A DNA stretch of 54,813 nucleotides, from NCBI GenBank assembly GCA_009733775.1, contig WOGZ01000230.1, positions 1 to 54,813 on the forward strand, read 5' to 3'. A program made the translations under genes and the position numbers. Below, in pieces: positions 45,902-54,813 of this stretch. The notes beneath the pieces were generated by a model. The model searched no databases, was not told where the DNA came from, and worked only from the letters and a program-made list of their open reading frames with translations. The DNA is from Alectoria sarmentosa (Eukaryota; Ascomycota; Lecanoromycetes; Lecanorales; Parmeliaceae). Position 1 is the stretch's first letter. Every line of letters begins with the position of its first letter.

Positions 45902-47479
45902 ATGCTTCTCCCTCACATCTTCAACCCGACGCCCACCTCTTACTACGATGTCTTGCGCCAATTCCAAGAACGACTCGACGCAGGACTGGCATCAGGAGAG
46001 TACCAACCGTTCGTATGGCCGTACCGCGCGTTTGGCCCGAACTTACTGATTCTCTACCTGCTTCTTCCCCCAACAAAGTCAAAGGTGGTCTACTATGCGC
46101 GATATCCACTTTTCGCTCTTATCATCTACTTATCCGTGGACTCCATTCTGAAGTGTAGGAGCTCTATGGTGACGATAGGTTATGGGATTGGATTACTGAA
46201 TGCATGGGCGGTACTATGGAGTGCGAGTTTGATTATTTGGAATGATGCTAGAGGCAAATTTAAGAGGATTGAGGAGCATGACGGTGCGGATGAAAAGTTG
46301 CCTGTTGACAGAGCTAACGGGGCTACGACTGGGGCTGAGAAGCTGACGGACGGAGATTTGAGAGCACGGCGAGTTGATGGAGGAGCCAAAGAGTCTTTGG
46401 AGTCTCTGCAGGAACATGGGAAAAGGTCGAACTCTAGCAAAGGAAAATTATTTGTCTGGCAAACCCTCCCAGCAACCTTTCAGCACCGGCTGGACTGGGT
46501 CTTCGACCTTGTTTCCAACTTCCGCGGCGTCCGCTGGAATTACCAAATCTCAGGCCTTCCACCTCCACCAGCGCACATCCAATCTTCGCTCGAAGACCCC
46601 TCTATACCATCAGCCGACGCAAGATCGAACCTTACTCACACCGACCAGATCCGCCGTGATCTCTCCAATTTTTTACTGTGCCTCATCGCCCTGGATGTTC
46701 AGAAGACAATCACGCTTCAAGATCCCTATTTCTGGGGTCTGCCGCCTTCGACACCGTCGCCATTTCCATACCCGCGCCTTTCTCGCACCTTGCTATCAGT
46801 AGCATTCGTCTATACCTCTCTCCTAACAGTATTCCTCCTGTCTCCTTTCGTCTTCGGAGTCCTCCTAGGTCCCAATATCATAGGTCAACACGCCTGGCCC
46901 TGGCTGTATCCTCCCTTCTTCGGTCCCCCAAGTCAAATTTATCGTAAAGGTCTTGCCGGTCTTTGGGGTCAGTGGTGGCATCAAATTTTCCGGTATGGGT
47001 TCGAGCAGGCCGGAGAGTTCGCAGGCAGGATAACAGGATGGGAGAAGATGTCGCAAAAGGGGATGCTGTTAAGGGTTGCTGTAGCCTTCGCTTGTAGTGG
47101 GCCATTACACGCTTGTGCTTCCTATACGACGCTGGGAGATACGAGGCCAATCTACGGCTCTTTTGGTTTCTTCATACTGCAGCCGGTGGGGATCCTTGCA
47201 CAGAGAGCGGTGAGTGGTTGGATGAAGAGCAAGGGGTTGAGAGCGAGGATTCCAGCATTATTGAGAGGGATAGTTAATGTGGTTGTGGTGGTGGTTTGGT
47301 GCTACGTTGTAGGGCCGATGATTGCTGATGATTTTGCGGCGAGTGGGCTCTGGCTTTATGAGCCACTACCAATTAGTCCGATTCGAGCATTGAGAGGAGA
47401 TGGATTTTGGCGTTGGGGAGGGCGTTGGGTGAGATGGTATTCCGCTGACCGATGGTGGCGAAGTGGGCTGGCATGCTAA
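45902..47479 (+). CDS. Wax-synthase/TRI7-like membrane O-acyltransferase
   Basis: 525 aa, single exon. Polytopic membrane protein: hydrophobic segments near residues 45-75, 80-115, 295-330, 390-425 and 450-475. The diagnostic MBOAT-like stretch is FGPPSQIYRKGLAGLWGQWW followed by HQIFRYGF, near residue 359, and a downstream SGPLHACASY with the candidate catalytic His near 403. This pattern is found in fungal wax-synthase-domain proteins, including the TRI7-type acetyltransferases of secondary metabolism. The acyl donor and acceptor are unknown. A 60-residue charged loop (about 118-180, Glu/Lys/Gly-rich) separates the first helices from the rest. No other biosynthetic genes are adjacent, so a metabolite cluster is not indicated. 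Confidence 0.82.
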   Translation: MLLPHIFNPTPTSYYDVLRQFQERLDAGLASGEYQPFVWPYRAFGPNLLILYLLLPPTKSKVVYYARYPLFALIIYLSVDSILKCRSSMVTIGYGIGLLNAWAVLWSASLIIWNDARGKFKRIEEHDGADEKLPVDRANGATTGAEKLTDGDLRARRVDGGAKESLESLQEHGKRSNSSKGKLFVWQTLPATFQHRLDWVFDLVSNFRGVRWNYQISGLPPPPAHIQSSLEDPSIPSADARSNLTHTDQIRRDLSNFLLCLIALDVQKTITLQDPYFWGLPPSTPSPFPYPRLSRTLLSVAFVYTSLLTVFLLSPFVFGVLLGPNIIGQHAWPWLYPPFFGPPSQIYRKGLAGLWGQWWHQIFRYGFEQAGEFAGRITGWEKMSQKGMLLRVAVAFACSGPLHACASYTTLGDTRPIYGSFGFFILQPVGILAQRAVSGWMKSKGLRARIPALLRGIVNVVVVVVWCYVVGPMIADDFAASGLWLYEPLPISPIRALRGDGFWRWGGRWVRWYSADRWWRSGLAC

Positions 47480-47772
47480 GCGAACTGCAAGTCGTTTGGA
47501 AGTCAGTCATCGCCGCCGCAAAGCAAAAAGCAAGGCGTGGCATTCCTAGCATATTTGAGAATCGAACTCGTAGCTACTGGCATTTCTTTTTGATCCGCAG
47601 TAAACGCCCTTTGATGTCACCTGCTTTGGAGCTTTGAAAAATTAAGGCTAGACCCCTTCAGCAAGAGGCTGGGGCTTTGCTCCTCAGGTAAAGGTGGTTC
47701 AGCAGGCTTCAAGTCATTGAAGAAACGTAAATGGAACGGCTAAAGATCCCGTTGAGTCTCTCTCGACGGTAT

Positions 47773-50367
47773 TCAATCATCTTCTTCCCCTTCTTCCTCG
47801 TCTTCCTCATCGGTATCTGGGTCCAGATTCAGAATTGGCATCTCAAAGTCACTCTCATCGCTATCCTCTTGGTGTAAAATAGGCTGTCTATCTGACGCAG
47901 TCCCAGAACCTGATAGAGAGGACTTCCTGACGGCATGGTCTGGTCCACCAGTATCCACGATTACGGGATCTTCGGGCGCTGGTTCCATCAGAGCTTCCTT
48001 TAGTGGTTCATCAAAACCCACTCGCGCTCGCTTGTTGGCCATTCCTATCACGACTTGCTCCGTGCTGTTGCCTCTATCAAATTCCTGTATATCGAGCCCG
48101 GACTCTTCCTCTCGATCACGCTTCGTTGAGGTGTAGGAGATGGCGGATCCAGACAGTGGCAAGTCTGTCGCTGAATTTTGGAAAACGCCTGTAGGCTCTG
48201 TACTCGCAGCAGCCTCCCCGACAGCTCCTGTTGCAGCATTTGCTTCCGCACCGTTGTGTCCTACCGCGATGATGTTCTTTTCGACGTTGGCGCTCCCATT
48301 GGTACCTACCGAATCTTGATAAAATCCGTCGTTCTCGCTGATTTGGGGGTGATCGTGCATGTATGAGTCTTCCTCCACCTCAGACTCCATCTCTCTCCCA
48401 TCGCTTCGCCGATATTTAATTGGAGGCATTTGGGGACGTAGCAGGACCTCTACCTCTAAAGCTTCTGGGTGAGATCTCGCAAGAAATGGTAGAATGCTGC
48501 TTGTCTGCTTCTGTCTCTTGCGTTTGGATGTGGGATTTATCACACTTGAAAGCATTGCTTTTCTGTTATTTGTGATTATGGCCGTCCGATCGATTTGACA
48601 CCGAAGGGAAAACGGAAAATACTCGTTGGGTAGATTCATTAAAGTCAACGGTAGAAGCGCTCTTGCCGCTTCGAGTACGTCAGGGGAAGCATCCGATACG
48701 TCCACCTGATTGCTCGTAGATTTTAGGTACGAGTCTGCATTCGTTGAGGAGGTGATCCCACTTGGACGTTTTGTGGTTTTGGAAAACGAAACTTGTCTGT
48801 CCTGCAATTGAGATTCAACAGAAGGCAAGAGATCTTCGCAACACATCCTGATGCATCGAGAGAGTGAGATTGCGTAGGACCTAGGCAACGAAGGCCCAAA
48901 GGCGATAAGGATTTGTGACGTCAGCTCATATGCTGCTCTTCGAAAACCATCATTACCGTACTGGCTCTCAAAGGTCCACAATAGTTGCTCCAGAATGGTG
49001 GGAGCTATGGCTGCAGAGCTATGGCCCATACGCGATATCATGAGTGAGCAAACTCCTATTGTTGAAATTTGAAGCCGAGGTAATCCCACCCATAGCCCCT
49101 CACGTTCATCTCTGCCAATTTCATGCCTAACTTGTGGGTTCCTCCCGTTACTTGGCGGAAAGGTTGAAAGTACCCTATCGACCAAGTTGAGAATATTACC
49201 TACTGGAAGTGCTACAGCCGAAGCATTGGCAGAGCCTAGGAATGCCTGCAGTATATGAAGAAGACCATCAAGTCTTTCAATTCCAGCATAGATCCCGGTC
49301 CACGCAGGCAAAGCCAATGGCGTTGGCTTCTGGTCGCTTACAGTTTCCTCAACTAGAACTGAACTTGCAACATCATGTTTCCCTATTGAAGGCGTCCAAT
49401 CTTCGATCAATGACCGGAAAACTTTGTCTGCTGTTCTTTGCGCCGAAAGAATCACAACGTCGAGAGATTTTGCCCATTCTTCCTCAGTGGTATTCTTGGG
49501 TGCGGAAACGTGGAGTAGGACAAATAAACGTCGGGCACTTTTGGATACAGACGCTGAGACGGAAGCTGGATCCTCTCCGTATTCGATATTTGAGGGCGTA
49601 GGAGCAATCAGCGGGTGAGTCAGAGACTGTATCTGCGGTACGAATGGACGGAATGATGTCGGGTGCATAGTGATCAGCTCGCTCAATGCATGCAAGACTA
49701 CAAGAAGAAGTGGGCTATGAGCATCTGATACTTGGGCCGCCTTGAGTGAGCGTGGGTCTTTGATTAGATTGAGACAAGCTGTGATGAATCCAGGCAATGA
49801 AGGTGTAGTGATCTCCCTTACCAGCGACTGATGTTCGTGTGTGAGGAGGAAGATTCTGGTCAAGGTGATAATGCAGAGCCTCGTAGTACCTGGGAAGTCG
49901 GGCTTCTGCTTTAGAAGTCAGAATTTCTGCTAAGCCCAAAGTCCAAGACATGCAATCCGTCGCACGAGAGCGAGATGACGGAATACGAGAGGTTTCGATG
50001 TATATCCGGATAAATCACCTACTCCAACAATGCCAACGAGACCTCTGACCCATGCCCCTACCCCCTGCAAGACGTTCCAGCCTCCAACTTCGACTGTGGC
50101 TTTGATTAAGATCACTGCTGCATACCTAGCTTCTGGACCTTTGTCTTGTAGTAACGCAGAGAGCTGGGTTTTGAGTTTGTGAAATATTACTACAGAATCG
50201 ACTCCACCAACAACCTGGCCATTATTACTAGGTGCAGTGAAAGCTTTTCCGCATTGAGTGATAGTAGTTGCCAGATAGGGAGCAACGTGTGGGAGTTGTT
50301 TGGAAGGCGTAGAGGAGAGGCGCTGGGTGACCACTCGAAGTGGATTGAACGTATCCTGGGATGCCAT
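47773..50367 (-). CDS. RIX1: Pre-rRNA-processing protein RIX1
   Basis: Core of the Rix1-Ipi1-Ipi3 complex, which with the Rea1 ATPase acts in ITS2 processing and nucleoplasmic maturation of pre-60S particles (PELP1 relative). Exons 50367-50023 and 49905-47773, 117-nt intron, 825 aa. Splicing rejoins GLVGIVG to KPDFPGTTRLCIITLTRIFLL, the conserved helical-repeat region. The N-terminus has LRVVTQRLSSTPSKQLPHVAPYL and LKTQLSALLQDKGPEARYAA, typical of fungal Rix1. The central part is helical-repeat-like (WVGLPRLQISTIGVCSLMISRMG); the C-terminal third is low-complexity, with a NKRARVGFD stretch and a final acidic tail rich in Asp/Glu. Head to head with YPP1, 314 bp between start codons. Confidence 0.92.
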
Positions 50368-50681
50368 GATGGCCTCCTTGTGAGAAATTCCAATCCACTA
50401 CATGCATCACCTAGTCCATGGCTCTTTCTCGAATGAGGTGGTCGCGATTCAAAGGACAAAATCTGGAGCAGAGAAAGTTTTAGCTTGGCGCTCCACACCG
50501 CACTAGCCGTTAAATACACGTAATCTACTTTATTGTACAGGTTTGGTACTACTTATCGGGATTCGGGGAAGTTCGCGCTGGCATTTGGTGAAAGCAATCA
50601 AAGTTGAGCTCTCTACCTACCCAATTGGCCATTGGTAGAGCTCTGCCTGGCAAGTAGGCGGTTTTCGGTCTCCATGGGGCC
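50368..50681. promoter_or_regulatory. Shared RIX1/YPP1 divergent promoter
   Basis: 314 bp separate the two divergent start codons, so upstream elements of both housekeeping genes must overlap or interleave. No specific binding site could be named. Confidence 0.6.
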
Positions 50682-53600
50682 ATGCTGAGCGTCAGTATCC
50701 ACTCTCAGTCGCCATGTCAACGCAACTGACAAAATGTTCAGCAAAGAGAGCCAGACAAAGCTCGGCACTACCTTGATGTTCTCGATACTGCTCGATGCAA
50801 TGGCCACTGGCAGGAGATCACAGAGCTGACGCGGAAGGTTGCAAAGCATGCGCCCCAAAGAGAATGTACGTATGCTCCGCACAATGTGCACTGTTCATAG
50901 ATCTCCTCACGTGCCACGTGAATAAGGAGGAAGCTGAAGGGCGCAATCTCTAGGTCTCATTCTCACTGCGCAGACCGAACGCCGCATAGCTGAAGTCTCC
51001 GGCCGACCTGTCACCTCTGCCTTCGCGAGCGCTCTGTCTCAATTGATACCTCCCCTACAAGCTGCAGCAGAAAAAGAGAATACGTTCAATGAAGATGCAT
51101 TTCAAGCACAGATATGTTTGGGATGGATAAATTCGACCGTTGGGGACCCCAAACTAGCGCTTTCAAGTCTGCCGCCGACTTTCGACCGAGTCTCTGACCG
51201 CTTGAGCCGAGATGGGGGAACCACAGCGCGATGGACGCAGGTCTGTATCATCAAAGGCGCCTATCTACGCGGTATGTGGGCATTCCCGCTTTTGTTAGGC
51301 AGGATTAGCTGCTCAAAGCTCTAGGTCTCTCGTTGGAGGAAACGAACAATACGGGGGAGGCAATTCGAACTTATGAGTCAATGTTGCCGTACATCACAAG
51401 CCTCGCAGCCACATTCATAAATACTCCAGAACATCGGTATTGGACAGAGAGTCTTCTTACTCGACATTGTATGCTGTCTAGCCGTCATGTTTCAGCCAAC
51501 CTAGTATCACCTTCGATATCGGCAGTGCCACCGTCAAGGGTTCTTGCGCCCTTCCGGGCGTATTCAAAATACTGGGACACCAAAAGTGCGTCCAATGAGG
51601 GCACGCTTAAGGCCGTCGACAGGCATAGGTCCCACATGCAGACATGGGCTTATTACTATGATACGCTGTCTGTCTTGTTACAGCGTGAGACCGCCCAGCA
51701 TGTCTTCGATTCCAGATTACAACAGGGCCTAGAGCTCAGGAAGGTCGAAGCCACTTACGAAAGCATCTTGCTTAAAGAGACTAAATTTCCGAGAGCGGAT
51801 CAAGCCAATTCGCAAATTGAAAGCTGGGTCGATCAAGTGATGGCGAATTGGAGGGTTATGTGCGGTCATACTTGGCAAGACGAAGATCTTGGAGAAGGAG
51901 GCAAAGCCGCTTTAGGCCATGGTGTGCTTGAAGTAAGTCGTTTTTCGAGGAGCAAGGGCTTTTACGGACAGGATTTTCATCAACGAAGAACAGCGCTGAC
52001 GGTACCCTTTACAGGTCCTCTATCGTGCAGCTACCAAAAGCTTTCATTCAACAAGAATACTTCGCCACCTTTTCACTGTACATGCAGCTATAGCAGAGTT
52101 TGATATCGCTACCAAGGCACTCGATTCTTACTTTCAGATCCTCATCAAGGGCAAAGCAAGAGTTGAAAAGTCTGGCGAGCCCGAGATAGGCCTTGACGAC
52201 GACGGAACATCCTTAGCCACAGCCGCTGCAGGCATCAATGTACTCTGCACGTACGGACGGCGAAAGGAAACAGAGAGGGCTTTAGGTATTGCTCATATTG
52301 CAGACAATTGGCTTCAGAAGTTGCAACCAAGCTCAACCCCAAAGCCCGTTGCAAGTGCCGAGGATGTACCTGAAGAATTGGTAGATCAACAGAAAACACC
52401 TAAGCCTCCTATCCCAGGGAAGTTCTTGGCTCTTGGGTACCATGCTCTAGGGACCAGTCAATCCTGTTGGGCGCGGCTGACTTACGAGACCGCATTACGA
52501 CCAGATCTACAGGCACAGGCGATAGCCAACTTCCGGACCGCTTTGGATCCTAAATTTGGAGAGCAATTCAACGCAGAGTTCCTTTATTCACTTGCATTTG
52601 TACTTGCAGAGACAAGAGATTTGGATGGTGCTATTGCTGCTACGAAGCAAGCGTTATCTGCTAGCAGGCGAAGGCCCAAAACCAATGGGGTTTCTGCAAC
52701 AGATTTTGCAGGTGACGGCACTGAAGACGATTACGATATTGACCCAGACAGACGAGGAACCCTGCTTAGATGTTGGCATCTTCTAGCCCTACTGCTAAGT
52801 GCGAGGCAGAACTTCTCGACATCAACAGCTTCCTGTGAAGCTGCTCTCGAGATGTATGGTGGCAGAGCAATTCTTTACGGAGGCCTTCAGCTCCTAGACT
52901 CGTTGAAAGACCTGGAGTGGTCTGAAAGGAAGAACATCTTGGAGGTGAAGATGACCCAGCTTGCACTTGCAGAGGTTGTGGACGGCCCCGAGGAAGCTGT
53001 CAATGCTAGTGGAGAGCTATTAGGTCTCTACACCAAGCTTTTCAAATCTCCAGAGAAGGTAGCTGAAAGAGTGAGTTCACCTCCTCCGAACAGCAACGGC
53101 ACATCGACGCCGCGAAGCTTCAGAGCTAGCGTCTTAGGGCTACCATCTCGAAAGAATACTCTCAGATCCGAGAACGCGACCTCAAGCTCATTGCAATCGT
53201 CTGAAGCGCCTGACCATGCTATTGAGGCGCCGGCTATCTCAGTCACCGGTGACAACGCTTCAATACATCAGGAATTGAACCATCATTCACATTTTCTCGT
53301 GCGACATGAATCCAAGAAGCTACACAAGCGCAACAGCCGAAGAAGCTTAGTTGGCATCCAAAGAAGTCGAGCTGGAAGTCCCTCTAAGGCCTCTACAGTG
53401 GATGGATCTCGGAAGCAAATAAACTTAGGTCTGCCAAGAAGACATCGACACAATAAACCTCTACCAGCAGATGGACAGGGTAATGGCTCTGTCTATGATA
53501 ATGAAAGCTACGCTTCCGATGAAGTTGGCGTCGCCATCTCCCACAACATGCCCTCAATGTCTTCATCTCAATCAGCTGTATCCGACCCACCCAACCGTCT

Positions 53601-54480
53601 TTACTCCATTCCCTCTACGGCTGTAAACATGGACAAAAAGAACCCCAACACCTACCCCGTTGCCCCCAAACCATCACTCTCTCAACGCCAACGCCCTCAG
53701 CCAATAGTCCTCCACGAATTCGCTCCGCTTGCAGAACCACACTTCTCCCCAGCAGACCACAGCCGCCATACCCTAACCCTCCTCACAAAGGTCTGGCTCC
53801 TAATCGCATCACTTTACCGCCGCGCCTCCATGCCCACCGACGCCCAAGGTGCCCTCTCAGAAGCGACCATTCACGTCCAATCGGTCGAAACATCTATATC
53901 GAATCGCGAAGGCAGTAGCGCTGAAAACTTTGCTACACCAGGCTATGGTGGGCTCAAGTCCTGCGGCGAGCTATGGGCTGATGTGCTCGCTGAACAGGCT
54001 GCTTTACATGCTTCGCTTGGAAATGTCGACCAAGCATCTACGGCGTACGAAACGGCACTAGGGCACCACCCAGATCACGCAGCCGCAACCGTGGGCCTAT
54101 GCAACATCCTTCTGGACGTCTACTCCGCCCCTCCTCCCACTGTCATCCCTGCCATCCGAATCGAACCACCACCCTCAACGCCCACACTCGCTTCCCTCCC
54201 TCCTCTCCCCTCCCAGCAAGACGAAACCACCGCCAGTAACAACTCCGATCGCACTACCGCACCAGATCGACTGTCCAGACTTGCAGCTCGAGATCGAGCC
54301 TACGGCCTCTTATCCGCACTGACCAAGAGCGGAACGGGATGGGACAATAGCGAAGCGTGGTTTGCGCTTGCGAGGGCGTACGAGGAGGGCGGGCAGGTGG
54401 AGAAGGCGAAGGAAAGCTTGTGGTGGGTCGTGGAGTTGGAGGAGGGAAGGGCTGTCAGGGAATGGGGAAATATTGTCTGA
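50682..54480 (+). CDS. YPP1: Cargo-transport protein YPP1 (TTC7-like)
   Basis: TPR scaffold that with Efr3 anchors the PI4-kinase Stt4 at the plasma membrane and aids endocytic cargo traffic. Exons 50682-50690, 50742-50865, 50954-51271, 51325-51932, 52015-54480; introns 51, 88, 53 and 82 nt; 1174 aa, phases consistent. The N-terminal helix KARHYLDVLDTARCNGHWQE, then LTRKVAKHAPQRE, and, after intron 2, LTAQTERRIAEVSGRPV, are family hallmarks. A Ser-rich disordered linker spans about 704-932. C-terminal TPRs (LWADVLAEQAALHASLGNVD, AYETALGHHPDH) start near 1003, and the end EAWFALARAYEEGGQVEKAK is another TPR. Exon 1 codes only MLS; it is supported by a GTCAGT donor, CTGAC branch and TTCAG acceptor, but is the weakest part. 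Confidence 0.9.
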
Positions 54481-54813
54481 TGGACGATTTGCAAAGTGAA
54501 AGCGAGACGGATGACTCACAGCGAGGACTTGAGCTGAGAACTCGAGCGTAAGATTTTGACGCCCGATTGAATGACACATGTATACGAAATGCAATCCTGA
54601 CCTTGCAAATGCATCTCACTATCAACATGTGATACAACATGAGCGAGCAACCGCACACTCCCTCTCCATATCCATCGAAAAAACCCCCAACCAGACCGTA
54701 TCATAATCGATAATAGCATATAGATAGGCATGCTTGCACTGCCCTCCATGTCCACCCATTCATTCATTCATTCATTCATTCATTCATTCATTCATTCATT
54801 CATTCATTCATTC
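54481..54813. other. 3' flank of YPP1
   Basis: Downstream sequence without a gene, ending in a microsatellite. Confidence 0.6.
54757..54813. repeat. (CATT)n microsatellite
   Basis: Fourteen uninterrupted CATT units running off the window edge. Confidence 0.95.

Noticed and set aside
49906..50022. RIX1 117-nt intron as a further introner copy
   Set aside because: Longer than most introns here but shares neither the head nor the CCGAAATC-containing tail of the introner family.

Overview
This is nuclear DNA of a filamentous ascomycete (Pezizomycotina; Dothideomycetes is my best guess). Protein genes carry short GT-AG introns, mostly 42-89 nt, with CTGAC/CTAAC-type branch sites. Several genes match typical Pezizomycotina forms: an NCS1 permease, RIT1, a TRI7/wax-synthase-like membrane acyltransferase, RIX1 and YPP1. 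I saw no tRNA, rRNA, CRISPR array, transposase or reverse transcriptase.

Layout. The left flank (0.4-5.1 kb) holds an NCS1 nucleobase/thiamine-type transporter (+) and RIT1 (-). The right flank (45.9-54.5 kb) holds the acyltransferase (+), RIX1 (-) and YPP1 (+), the last two head to head. Between them lies about 40 kb filled mainly by one lineage-expanded gene family. Eight full-length paralogs (B-I) and one partial relative (A) are all on the minus strand. They are interspersed with decayed fragments, repeat-rich spacers and four small genes: a Cys-rich protein, a 128-aa acidic protein, a double-SAP protein and an 86-aa acidic protein.

Family architecture, worked out by comparing the spliced proteins. 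The N-terminus is variable, low-complexity and basic/acidic, with KKRK-like stretches. Block 1 is a short strip of the form G..(R/H)F...G...(W/Y)....W. Block 2 is centred on (A/V)YH..(Y/I)R and is encoded mostly by a symmetric phase-1 mini-exon of 66-84 nt. Block 3 contains WG..R, then G(L/I/R)(V/I)(V/L)(L/I)D....P(V/I) and (L/I)P.(T/V)(L/I)SS..EG, and ends in DFRARMP. Block 4 has NR..RFR....W..R.GS. A variable linker follows. Block 5 is C-terminal: Y...G..P..T....SY..Q...LQ..L...W....PP.L..L..W.GG. I do not recognise it as any named domain. The proteins show no signal peptide or membrane segment and look nuclear or cytosolic; their function is unknown.

Evolutionary signals. The tail and head of two 148-nt introns in the transporter gene recur in a 136-nt intron of paralog F, 27 kb away. 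They look like introner-like elements, the self-multiplying introns known from Dothideomycetes. Paralog F lacks the three introns conserved in its relatives, as if it passed through cDNA, yet carries this introner. Paralog C has a G-to-C change at the first base of a conserved splice donor. Together the locus records duplication, intron loss, intron gain and decay.
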